Shown: positions 9,201 through 15,815 of the stretch, piece by piece
Position numbering within the stretch: the stretch's first letter is position 1
How the letters are laid out: each line of letters starts with the position of its first letter
Source: Bacillota bacterium
GTDB taxonomy: Bacteria > Bacillota > Dethiobacteria > Dethiobacterales > Dethiobacteraceae
Assembly (NCBI GenBank): GCA_012523945.1
Contig: JAAYSO010000057.1
Location: forward strand, 1-59,050
Length of the DNA stretch: 59,050 nucleotides
Reading direction: 5' to 3'
Notes under the pieces: model-generated
Database searches by the model: none
The model's input: the letters and a program-made list of their open reading frames with translations, nothing else
What the model was told of the DNA's origin: nothing
Position numbers and translations under genes: made by a program

Positions 9201-9793
9201 ACAGCCACAGTTTTGCCGGTAGACGGCAAAGGTGTGGGCGCATACTGGTTAAAATTAACCAGATCGTAATCGCCGGCATACCGTTTTAGCGCACAAATAT
9301 TAACCGGTTCATCCACAATATTGCGGCGGCACTCATCTTCACAAAAACGCGGGCAGACACGACCGCAGACGGAAGGGAAAGGCAGCTGCTCTTTAATGAG
9401 TGCGGCGGCAGCATCACGCTTGCCGTTGGCGATGTGTGCTATAAAGCCCTGAATATCAATATGCGCCGGACAAGCCAGCTGGCAGGGAGCAACACAGTCC
9501 CCACAGTGTTCCGTCATTAATAATTCCAGTGCTGTTTTGCGCATGGCGCGAATGGTCTCATTATTGGTAGTTACTTTCATTCCTTCCCGGACAACATTGC
9601 CACAAGCCGTTACCGGTCCGCGCCCGCCTTCAATTTCCACAAAACAGAGGCGGCAGGAGCCAAACGGTTTCAGCCGGGGATCATGGCAAAGATGGGGAAT
9701 ATGAATACCGGCAGCCAGTGCAGCTTCCAAAAGATTACTGCCTTCTTCTGCCCAAACTTCTTTATCATCGATCCAAATTTGCACTTTTGGCAT
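6293..9793 (-). CDS. NuoG-like iron-sulfur protein fused to GltD/NfnB-like FAD-NAD(P) oxidoreductase
   Basis: A 1166-residue fusion. Residues 1-80 are a plant-type [2Fe-2S] domain (C36, C47, C50, C64). About 95-110 is a NuoG-style cysteine cluster (HCGDC...C...C), and 140-160 a GltD-type [4Fe-4S] region. About 195-510 is a two-Rossmann flavoprotein (VVGGGPAG; VVVGGGNTA; AAGDCVTGPK). About 615-680 carries two [4Fe-4S] motifs (CILCGNCVRIC, CESCGQCIYAC). The rest is a molybdopterin-oxidoreductase fold opening with CTLCNTGC. At the point where formate dehydrogenases carry the catalytic Cys/Sec (after GTNNI) there is none, so this domain is probably NuoG-like and structural. The start has AGAGGTG upstream. 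It is the last gene of the NuoE-NuoF operon. Expected role: soluble transfer of electrons between NAD(P)H and ferredoxin or another carrier, possibly by bifurcation; the partner is unknown. Confidence 0.8.
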   Translation of the reverse strand: MPKVQIWIDDKEVWAEEGSNLLEAALAAGIHIPHLCHDPRLKPFGSCRLCFVEIEGGRGPVTACGNVVREGMKVTTNNETIRAMRKTALELLMTEHCGDCVAPCQLACPAHIDIQGFIAHIANGKRDAAAALIKEQLPFPSVCGRVCPRFCEDECRRNIVDEPVNICALKRYAGDYDLVNFNQYAPTPLPSTGKTVAVVGGGPAGLTAAYYLALMGHAVTVYDKGPELGGMLRYGIPEYRLPKETLDQEIKLITDLCAGVRLGEVFGQDYTLESLQQEYDAVFLGLGSQAAQTLGLENEDTPGILNGIGFLRAVAEGNPPEIGRNVVVVGGGNTAMDAARTAVRLGAENVTIVYRRGREEMPANIVEIEEAEEEGVKFQLLANPTGYICTPDHVEGVECVRMELGEPDASGRRRPVAVEGSEFTLPADTIILAIGQKLEREEVASCGLLICDRGNVQADERTGGTSIPGVFAAGDCVTGPKTVVEAVGAAKRVALAMDQYLQGAEIIPQKEEFNCTMGEHWQEINPEYFADREKIVRRNEVHVPAAERKTNFKEFNLGLTPETAREETERCLSCGCQDAFDCKLRLYADEYDVDIKRLGTHEKRYEIITGDYLVQDENKCILCGNCVRICQEVQDNGIMGFVNRGFDTTVKPNMGIPLSETQCESCGQCIYACPTGALTAAGILAKPGPFKDDRVVTTTCTLCNTGCTLELHIAADTITKVTSPLRTGHNDGNLCNLGHFADRIVHDQNRLTAPLVRDGSTHKEVSWEKAMQITAGILTEAKKYQGADGLAVLVSPALTNEENYLAQKFARTVLGTNNIESTNPVPELSPVKSATFNDVENSDFILLVGEDITVDFPIVAQKVRKAVEKGAKLVTLTEEPTRLDKFAHHSLLVNFHRLPDVLFALYAHAVQTGLLPQADLPYSQEDLQRLINELPWMVRVKAGKVTAVLDEFAAAKHSVIIANGDSLDDEEHYLLNELAATGNTGAGSGLMFLYRGGNALGQLEMGVHPDLLPGRLPLNAQETAPNTGYLLPQLLEKASRNEILALFILGDDFILTPELIGKDTMVVVAAGTWRDDLALADVVLPLASFAESDGTVINCEGRLLPVNAALKPLGGKNNLEIIRDLAEALGKPLPGQSAAEILAEVKTAGALTATADLNTDTEDAIA

Positions 9794-9825
9794 TTTAACA
9801 CCTCTTTACTCACAATATCGCTGCT

Positions 9826-11628
9826 TTACTGTACTGCAGTCTCCGGTTTACCGGATTTAACTTCGATACTGTCAAATTTGCAACTGGTGACACACAGACC
9901 ACAGCGAATGCATTTTTCCTGATCAATGACATGGGGTGTTTTTTTCGCCCCGCTGATAGCGTCCACAGGGCAGTTGCGGCGGCACAGGCCACAAGCCACA
10001 CATTTTTCAGGATCAATTTCATAGTAAATTAATGCTTTACACTGTTTTGCCGGGCAGCGTTTTTCCCGGACGTGAGCCAAATATTCATCACGGAAATATT
10101 TTATGGTGGTTAAAATCGGGTTGGGTGCAGTTTGCCCCAGGCCGCACATGGAACCGGCTTTAACCTGGTGCGCCAATTGTTCTAACTTCTCAATATCTGC
10201 TTCCGTACCCCTGCCTTCAGTAATGTCTTCTAAAATCTCCAGCATTTTCCTGGTGCCGGCGCGGCAGAAAGTACATTTACCGCAAGATTCTTCACAGGTA
10301 AAGCTTAAGAAAAAGCGTGCCACATCAACCATACAGGTTTCCTCATCCATAATGAGCATACCGCCCGAACCCATAATGGCACCAATGGCTTTGAGCGAAT
10401 CATAATCTACCGGGGTATCTCCTAAAGCGGCCGGAATACATCCTCCGGAAGGACCGCCTGTTTGTACCGCTTTAAAAGCTTTACCGGTGGAAATACCGCC
10501 GCCGATATCAAAGACAATTTCATTGATGGTAAGCCCCATGGGCACTTCCACTAAACCGCCCCGCTTAATTTTACCGGCCAGGGCAAAAACTTTAGTGCCT
10601 TTACTGTTTTCCGTGCCCAAAGTACTGTAAGCTTCGGCGCCACGGGCAATAATGCAAGGAATATTGGCCAGCGTTTCCACGTTATTAATACAGGTGGGAC
10701 GCGCAAAAAGACCTTTTTCCGCCGGGAAGGGCGGCCGGAAGCGCGGCATGCCTCTTTTGCCTTCAATGGACATTAACAGGGCTGTTTCTTCGCCGCAAAC
10801 AAAAGCACCGGCTCCTTCACGGATCTGTACGGTAAAATTAAAACCGGAACCTAAAATGTTTTCTCCCATAAAGCCGCGAGCGGTTGCTTCAGCAATAGCC
10901 TTTTTTAAATTGCGAATGGCCAGGGGATATTCCGCCCGGCAATAAATATAACCTTCCGTGGCGCCAATGGCGTAACCGGCAATAATCATACCTTCCAGGA
11001 CGCCATGGGGATTACTCTCCAGGATACTGCGGTCCATAAAGGCACCCGGATCCCCTTCATCGGCGTTACAGACAATATATTTTTGCTTGCCTTTGGCTTC
11101 CCGCGTCAGTTTCCATTTGAGATAAGTGGGGAAACCGGCACCGCCGCGGCCACGTAAGCCGGATGCTTCAATTTCAGCAATAACTTCCTCCGGCGTCATG
11201 GTACCGATAGCCTTTTTCGTGGCTTCATAACCGCCTACTTCCAAATAGCTATCAATGCTTTCCGGATTAATGCGGCCCAAATGCTCCAGCAGCACACGGT
11301 GCTGTTTTTCGATAAAGGGAGCATGTTCAGTTTCTTCTTCTTCCGCCAAAACTAAAAGTTCTTTAACAGGGTTATTGCCCAGGATATGCTCCCTGACGAT
11401 AGTTTCGGCTTCTTTGGGACCCACATTGCCATAAAGATAACTTTTCCCGTCGGCAGAAATTACTTCCACCAGCGGCTCTTTATAGCACATGCCCATGCAG
11501 CCGGTTTTAATAGGTTCTATCCCCTGCTCTTGTAATATGGGCAAAATGGCATCATAAGTCTTACTTGCTCCGGCGGCAATGCCGCAGGTACCCATGCCAA
11601 CTCTTACTTTATACGGCTGGTTGCCCAT
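9826..11628 (-). CDS. NuoF-like NADH dehydrogenase subunit (FMN, [4Fe-4S], extra ferredoxin domain)
   Basis: A 600-residue NADH-binding subunit of the NuoF/HydB/HoxF type. The N-terminal ~110 residues are a thioredoxin-fold [2Fe-2S] domain (GTCGIA, GCMGMCYKEP). The core has the FMN/NADH motifs GLRGRGGAGFPTYLKW and CNADEGDPGAFMDR and the N3 cluster motif ESCGKCTFCRAGT. The C-terminus adds two [4Fe-4S] motifs (CVACGLCRRNCP, CIRCGLCVTSC). This three-part layout is typical of soluble NADH-linked hydrogenase or formate dehydrogenase complexes, not respiratory complex I. ATG 11628 has GGGGGAG upstream and overlaps the end of the NuoE gene by 20 bp, suggesting translational coupling. It should pass electrons from NADH via FMN to the iron-sulfur chain of its neighbours. 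Confidence 0.9.
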   Translation of the reverse strand: MGNQPYKVRVGMGTCGIAAGASKTYDAILPILQEQGIEPIKTGCMGMCYKEPLVEVISADGKSYLYGNVGPKEAETIVREHILGNNPVKELLVLAEEEETEHAPFIEKQHRVLLEHLGRINPESIDSYLEVGGYEATKKAIGTMTPEEVIAEIEASGLRGRGGAGFPTYLKWKLTREAKGKQKYIVCNADEGDPGAFMDRSILESNPHGVLEGMIIAGYAIGATEGYIYCRAEYPLAIRNLKKAIAEATARGFMGENILGSGFNFTVQIREGAGAFVCGEETALLMSIEGKRGMPRFRPPFPAEKGLFARPTCINNVETLANIPCIIARGAEAYSTLGTENSKGTKVFALAGKIKRGGLVEVPMGLTINEIVFDIGGGISTGKAFKAVQTGGPSGGCIPAALGDTPVDYDSLKAIGAIMGSGGMLIMDEETCMVDVARFFLSFTCEESCGKCTFCRAGTRKMLEILEDITEGRGTEADIEKLEQLAHQVKAGSMCGLGQTAPNPILTTIKYFRDEYLAHVREKRCPAKQCKALIYYEIDPEKCVACGLCRRNCPVDAISGAKKTPHVIDQEKCIRCGLCVTSCKFDSIEVKSGKPETAVQ

Positions 11629-12157
11629 TCCGGCTCTCCCCCTTGCTACCACTGTTTTCTTTTTGCTCCGCATCGCGCAAAGCCTTAACCAGCGCCTGGG
11701 CTTTGTCCGGTGTCACACGCCCGTGTGTTTCATCGTTAACGTTGACCACGGGTGCCAGGCTGCAACAACCTAAACAGGCCACCTTTTCCAGGGTAAACAA
11801 ACCGTCCTCACTGGTTTCTCCCGGTTTGGCACCGGCGGCATACTGGATTGTCTCCGTCACTTTATCCGCACCGGCCAGGTGGCAGGCTGTGCCGTGGCAG
11901 ACACTAATGATGTTTTTGCCCATGGGCTGCAGGCGAAATTGAGCATAAAAAGTAACGATGCTGTACAATTCACTTTCCGAAATACCGGTTAAGTCAGAGA
12001 TGCGAGTTAAAACTTCCGGAGCCACAAAACCAAAAGTATTTTGAATATCCTGTAAGATCGGAATAGTAGCTCCGGCATTGATATTATGCCGTCGCACAAT
12101 GGCATCAACGGCAGCCAAAGGGTTGACGGCCAGATTTGTTTCTTTTCTCATCCTCAA
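11609..12157 (-). CDS. NuoE-like [2Fe-2S] subunit
   Basis: A 182-residue thioredoxin-fold [2Fe-2S] protein, the usual partner of NuoF. The cluster cysteines are seen as VCHGTACHLAGA and CLGCCSLAPV, spaced as in NuoE/HydC. The N-terminal half (residues 15-75) is the helical NuoE region with NTFGFVAPEVL. The length agrees with the family. It follows the Lrp-like gene with a gap of about 30 bp and overlaps the NuoF gene. By family knowledge it carries the N1a-type cluster near the FMN of NuoF; in bifurcating enzymes this cluster helps control electron flow. No catalytic hydrogenase or formate dehydrogenase gene is found in this operon. Confidence 0.92.
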   Translation of the reverse strand: MRMRKETNLAVNPLAAVDAIVRRHNINAGATIPILQDIQNTFGFVAPEVLTRISDLTGISESELYSIVTFYAQFRLQPMGKNIISVCHGTACHLAGADKVTETIQYAAGAKPGETSEDGLFTLEKVACLGCCSLAPVVNVNDETHGRVTPDKAQALVKALRDAEQKENSGSKGESRNGQPAV

Positions 12158-12188
12158 AACCCCTTTAATCTAGATTGTTACATGTAAA

Positions 12189-12476
12189 TCATGATTTAAG
12201 TTTTTGTAGCAGCGCCGTCTTTGACGTGCGATGTCTTTCCAGGATGCTGGTGACGCGTAAAATTTCTACCTTGTCCACACCTTTGCATGCAGCAACTTTA
12301 TCCGCCGCTTCCTCCAGATTATTTGCTTCCACCATTACTACCAGATCGGCTGTTCCCACAACGGGATCGGCAAAATCAACTTCAGCCAAATTTTTTATGT
12401 CGCTCATTAAATCCTGGAAAAATTCATCTTTACAGTCATCAGTAACAGTCACTAAGAGATAAGCACGTAACCCCAT
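12189..12476 (-). CDS. Stand-alone Lrp/AsnC ligand-binding (RAM) domain protein
   Basis: A protein of about 95 residues containing only the C-terminal ligand-binding half of Lrp/AsnC regulators. It opens GLRAYLLVTV and then has the beta-alpha pattern with GTADLVVMVEANN and VDKVEILRVTSIL. There is no helix-turn-helix, so it cannot bind DNA by itself in the usual way. Start choice: ATG 12476 is about 9 bp from AGGAG; an ATG two codons earlier is only 3 bp away. It is the first gene of the NuoE-NuoF-NuoG/GltD operon, which suggests a link to control of that complex, by analogy with small RAM proteins that sense amino acids. The ligand and partner are unknown. Confidence 0.75.
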   Translation of the reverse strand: MGLRAYLLVTVTDDCKDEFFQDLMSDIKNLAEVDFADPVVGTADLVVMVEANNLEEAADKVAACKGVDKVEILRVTSILERHRTSKTALLQKLKS

Positions 12477-12557
12477 AACCATATACTCCTTTCCTTTAAA
12501 TGTATGAGCATTACTATAGGTTTAGCGTTGGTATAAATTCTTGTTATCCTAAAGCAA

Positions 12558-12589
12558 GTATAACATGTATACACAAATCATGTAAACAC
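12558..12589 (-). promoter_or_regulatory. Promoter and direct-repeat operator candidate of the NADH oxidoreductase operon
   Basis: On the minus strand TTTACA (plus 12581-12586) and TTATAC (plus 12558-12563) are 17 bp apart. Superimposed on the plus strand are two direct repeats, ACATGTATACAC (12563-12574) and TCATGTAAACAC (12578-12589), offset by 15 bp. They cover the whole -35/-10 spacer. A repressor bound there would block the promoter; the regulator is not identified. Confidence 0.5.
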
Positions 12590-12634
12590 CAGATCTTTGG
12601 TAAGAAATATAAAGATTTGCCTCCCTCTGACGGT

Positions 12635-12662
12635 AAAAAAGAGTGACACCGTCACTCTTTTG
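12635..12662 (-). terminator. Terminator after thiI
   Basis: On the minus strand AAAAGAGTGAC-GGT-GTCACTCTTTTTT forms a tight hairpin with a six-T tail directly after the thiI stop codon. The sequence also ends in T on the plus strand, so it may work both ways. Confidence 0.85.
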
Positions 12663-12666
12663 CTTG

Positions 12667-13833
12667 CTAATAATCAATTTCTAAAACTTCTCTTTTTTCC
12701 AGGCTGCCGGCCACTAAAGCTTCTATTTCTAAAGCTTTTTCCGCTTCCTCCACCTGCTGCAGGCGGGGACGGGTGGCAGGAAAATCAGGCAGGAAAAGTG
12801 TACAGCAATCTTCATAGGGACGGATGGAAATAGGGTAGGTCTCTATTTTTTGCGCAAGAGTCATAATTTCCTGTTTATCCATCCCGATTAAAGGACGTAA
12901 AACCGGGATAGAGGTTACACGTTCAATGACATTCATACTTTCCATGGTCTGGCTCGCAACCTGTCCCAGGCTTTCGCCGGTGATAAGGGCTAAAGCACCT
13001 GTTTCTTCGGCTAAGCGCTGGGCAATACGAAACATCATGCGCCGCATCAAAGTTACCATGAGGCGTTCAGGCGTTTTGAGGCGAAGTTCAGTTTGTATTT
13101 CGGTAAAATGTGCTAGATGCAGGCGGATTTTGCCCCCATATGAGGCAAGGCGACGACAAAGATCTATTACTTTTTCCTTGGCCCGCTCACTGGTAAAGGG
13201 GGGACTGTGAAAATGCAGTGCTTCCAAAGTTACGCCCCTTTTCATTGTCAGAAAACCGGCCACAGGACTGTCAATACCTCCGGAAAGTAAAAGCAAGCCT
13301 TTACCGGCAACACCAACAGGCAAACCGCCCGGGCCCTCCAGGCGCTCTGTATAGATGAAAGCATTTTCTTCCCGGATTTCCACATCTAAAACTGCTTCCG
13401 GTTCGTGCACATCCACCTTCAGTCCGGAAAAATTTTTTAAAAGATGTGCCCCTACCTTGGCACTTACTTCCATGGAGGGAAGGGGAAACTGCTTATTAGC
13501 CCTTTTGGTATTGACTTTAAAACGCAAACCGGGCCGGGCTACCTTGGCAAATTCCTTCAGGGCCACATCCTGAATTGCTTCCAGCGACAAGTCAGCCACC
13601 GCCACCGGGCTAACGGAAACGATGCCGAAAATCTCCTGCAAGCGCTTAGCCACAGCTTCGGCATCACCTTCCGTAACTTCCACAAAGTGGCGACTGTGTG
13701 TCCGGTAAATGCGGCAGTGGGCCAGGTCGCGCAGGGCCCTTTTGATATTATTGGTCAGTGTTTTTTCAAAAAAAGTACGGTTTTTTCCTTTCAGACCGAT
13801 TTCACCATAACGAATCAGAAAAAGTGTCTTCAT
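12667..13833 (-). CDS. thiI: tRNA 4-thiouridine synthase ThiI
   Basis: A 388-residue protein with an N-terminal ferredoxin-like/THUMP RNA-binding region (residues ~1-165) and a PP-loop ATPase domain opening with LLLSGGIDSPVAGF. It thiolates U8 of tRNA and, in many bacteria, also supplies sulfur for the thiamin thiazole. There is no C-terminal rhodanese domain, as in the Bacillus-type enzyme, so sulfur must come from a dedicated cysteine desulfurase. That gene lies directly upstream and overlaps thiI by 4 bp (13830-13833). The start MKTLFLIRYGEIGLKG is the conserved family N-terminus and the length is normal. A strong terminator follows. Confidence 0.95.
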   Translation of the reverse strand: MKTLFLIRYGEIGLKGKNRTFFEKTLTNNIKRALRDLAHCRIYRTHSRHFVEVTEGDAEAVAKRLQEIFGIVSVSPVAVADLSLEAIQDVALKEFAKVARPGLRFKVNTKRANKQFPLPSMEVSAKVGAHLLKNFSGLKVDVHEPEAVLDVEIREENAFIYTERLEGPGGLPVGVAGKGLLLLSGGIDSPVAGFLTMKRGVTLEALHFHSPPFTSERAKEKVIDLCRRLASYGGKIRLHLAHFTEIQTELRLKTPERLMVTLMRRMMFRIAQRLAEETGALALITGESLGQVASQTMESMNVIERVTSIPVLRPLIGMDKQEIMTLAQKIETYPISIRPYEDCCTLFLPDFPATRPRLQQVEEAEKALEIEALVAGSLEKREVLEIDY

Positions 13834-14990
13834 CTTTTCCTCCGTGTCACCAGGCGAAGTGTTTCCACCGCCTGGCGCAGTTTTTCCAGGGTATAATCTA
13901 TTTCTGCTTCCGTATTGTAAGCAGAAAAACTAAAACGTAATGTAGCTTCTATTTCTTGTGGTTTGCGCTGCATGGCCAGCAGCACATGACTGGGATCAGC
14001 CCTGTGAGAGTGACAGGCCGAACCGGTAGAAACATAGATTCCTGCTTCAGCTAAAGCGTGGACTAAAACTTCACCTTTGACGTCAGCAAAAGTAATATTT
14101 AAAATCTGAGGAGCCCCCTCCGGGGGACTGTTAATGGTGATTCCTGGTATATAATTACAAATCCCTTCCACCAGTAACTCTTTTAATGTTTTTATTTTTT
14201 CCAGTTTCTGTTCCCTGTCTTCCTGGGCCAGAAGAGCTGCCCGGCCGAAACCGGCAATGGCTGCCACATTTTCTGTGCCGGGGCGTAATCCTCTTTCCTG
14301 ATCACCGCCATGCAAAAGTGGTTCCAGTAAAACGCCTTCACGGCAGTAAAGGGCGCCGCAGCCCTTTGGCCCGTGGATTTTATGGGCAGAGACAGTCACC
14401 AAATCGGCTTGCCAAGTTGCGGGTGTAACAGGAAACTTGCCAAAAGATTGGACCGCATCCACATGAAAAAGTGTCTGGGGGTTTTTGGCTTTCACGGCAC
14501 GACCGATTTCCGTTACCGGCATAATAGTACCCACTTCATTGTTCACATGCATAATACTGACTAAAAGTGTCTCGGGGCGTAGGTTGGCCACAACATCGCT
14601 CACGGCCACCTGCCCGTTTCTATCTACCGGCAAATATGTGACTTCAAAACCTTCCGCTTCCAAGGCCTTACAGGCGTATAAAACTGACGGATGCTCCACC
14701 TGTGTAGTCATAAGGTGATGACCGCGGCGTTTCAGGCGGCGGGCAGTGCCTTTCAGGGCAAGATTATTGGCTTCAGTTCCACCGGAAGTAAAAATTATTT
14801 CTTCTGCTTTAACGGCAAGCGCCTGAGCCAGGATTTGGCGCGTCTTGGTTAAGTGGCGTTCGGCGCTGACACCCATTGTATGCAGTGAGGAAGGGTTGCC
14901 GAAATCATGCAGCATTACTTCCTGCATCACCCGGGCAACTTCGGGCAGTACAGGTGTAGTGGCAGAATGATCTAAATAAACTTTTTGCAT
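13830..14990 (-). CDS. Cysteine desulfurase (NifS/IscS family, ThiI partner)
   Basis: A 386-residue PLP enzyme that takes sulfur from cysteine and carries it as a persulfide. The N-terminus VYLDHSATTP, TSGGTEANNLAL and the PLP lysine in VSAHKIHGPKGCG are clear. The catalytic cysteine sits in STGSACHSHRADPSHVL, a short-loop arrangement with an unusual His-Ser-His after the Cys. The gene overlaps thiI by four bases, the same pairing as Bacillus nifZ-thiI, so its main client is most likely ThiI (4-thiouridine) rather than an Fe-S scaffold; no iscU is adjacent. ATG 14990 follows a purine-rich GGGGAGGG site. Confidence 0.92.
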   Translation of the reverse strand: MQKVYLDHSATTPVLPEVARVMQEVMLHDFGNPSSLHTMGVSAERHLTKTRQILAQALAVKAEEIIFTSGGTEANNLALKGTARRLKRRGHHLMTTQVEHPSVLYACKALEAEGFEVTYLPVDRNGQVAVSDVVANLRPETLLVSIMHVNNEVGTIMPVTEIGRAVKAKNPQTLFHVDAVQSFGKFPVTPATWQADLVTVSAHKIHGPKGCGALYCREGVLLEPLLHGGDQERGLRPGTENVAAIAGFGRAALLAQEDREQKLEKIKTLKELLVEGICNYIPGITINSPPEGAPQILNITFADVKGEVLVHALAEAGIYVSTGSACHSHRADPSHVLLAMQRKPQEIEATLRFSFSAYNTEAEIDYTLEKLRQAVETLRLVTRRKR

Positions 14991-15044
14991 TGGGGCCCTC
15001 CCCTTACATCCCTGAAATTCTTTTAGTATTTTATCATAAATTTC

Positions 15045-15061
15045 TCCCTAATATTTAGGGA
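15045..15061. promoter_or_regulatory. Short palindrome upstream of the cysteine desulfurase-thiI operon
   Basis: TCCCTAA-TAT-TTAGGGA is a perfect 7-bp inverted repeat lying where the -35 region of the minus-strand operon would be; a TAAAAT-like -10 is at 15028-15033. It could be an operator. On the plus strand it is followed by a T-run, so a weak terminator is the alternative. Confidence 0.3.
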
Positions 15062-15128
15062 TTTTTTCTTTCCGTTTCCTCCCGGAAAGACGCTCTGTGT
15101 TTTTAAAGCTGCTTTTTCGCATAAGAAT

Positions 15129-15171
15129 AAGAACAGGCCGGCTGGAAAATTATCAGCAGTGGCCTGTTCTT
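15129..15171 (-). terminator. Terminator after cyclophilin gene
   Basis: AAGAACAGGCC (15129-15139) pairs perfectly with GGCCTGTTCTT (15161-15171). On the minus strand it lies just after the stop codon of the peptidyl-prolyl isomerase and is followed by a broken T-run. Confidence 0.65.
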
Positions 15172-15176
15172 TCCTT

Positions 15177-15701
15177 TTAGATTTTTTCCGGCTCTGCAAA
15201 GTGACCGCCGAAAGTTTCCACGGTAATCTTTTTGATGCGCTGTTCTTCTACAGGGCGGTCATAAGCATCTGTTTCCGTTTCCGCAATTTTATCCACCACA
15301 TCCATGCCGTCAATTACTTTGCCAAAGGCGGCATACTGGCCGTCTAAATGCGGGGCGTCTTCATGCATAATAAAAAACTGAGAACCGGCGGAATCGGGAT
15401 GTTGCGCCCGGGCCATAGAGAGCACACCGCGTTCATGTTTCAGGGGGTTGGGGAAGCCGTTGGCGCCAAATTCTCCTTTAATGGCGTAACCGGGTCCGCC
15501 CATGCCTGTGCCCTCGGGGCAACCTCCCTGAATCATAAACTGGGCAATGACGCGATGGAAAATCAGGCCGTCATAAAAACCTTTTTGCACTAAAGAAACA
15601 AAATTGCGCACTGTGTTGGGTGCGGTTTGGGCGTATAATTCTGCCTTAATTTTACCGCCCTTTTCCATTTCAATGGTTATTACCGGGTTTTTCAATCTCA
15701 T
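15177..15701 (-). CDS. Peptidyl-prolyl cis-trans isomerase, cyclophilin type
   Basis: A single-domain cyclophilin of 174 residues that speeds proline isomerisation in protein folding. The core motifs are visible: [49 protein letters not shown] and [12 protein letters not shown], carrying the catalytic Arg and the substrate-pocket Phe/Gln/Phe. No signal peptide is evident, so the protein should be cytoplasmic. Two adjacent ATG codons (15704 and 15701) follow AGGAAAGG; the second has better spacing and is used. A longer reading from 15764 would include the ribosome-binding site and is rejected. It is monocistronic, between terminators. Confidence 0.93.
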   Translation of the reverse strand: MRLKNPVITIEMEKGGKIKAELYAQTAPNTVRNFVSLVQKGFYDGLIFHRVIAQFMIQGGCPEGTGMGGPGYAIKGEFGANGFPNPLKHERGVLSMARAQHPDSAGSQFFIMHEDAPHLDGQYAAFGKVIDGMDVVDKIAETETDAYDRPVEEQRIKKITVETFGGHFAEPEKI

Positions 15702-15771
15702 CATCCTTTCCTGGGCCCCTTTAGTATACACCAAAATTCTTCCGGTCACAAAAGAGGAATGCAAGTAAAAT

Positions 15772-15800
15772 TAAAAAACAGGGACTCCATGGGAGTCCCC
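15772..15800 (-). terminator. Terminator after the glucosaminidase gene
   Basis: On the minus strand GGGGACTCC-CAT-GGAGTCCC is followed by a six-T run. It lies 15 bp beyond the stop codon of the exported glucosaminidase gene. Confidence 0.9.
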
Positions 15801-15815
15801 GGCAGAGACGTAAAT

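Noticed and set aside
6293-9793. Reading the fusion as a true formate dehydrogenase alpha subunit
   Set aside because: The catalytic Cys/Sec region after GTNNI is missing and no in-frame TGA occurs. A NuoG-like structural domain fits better.
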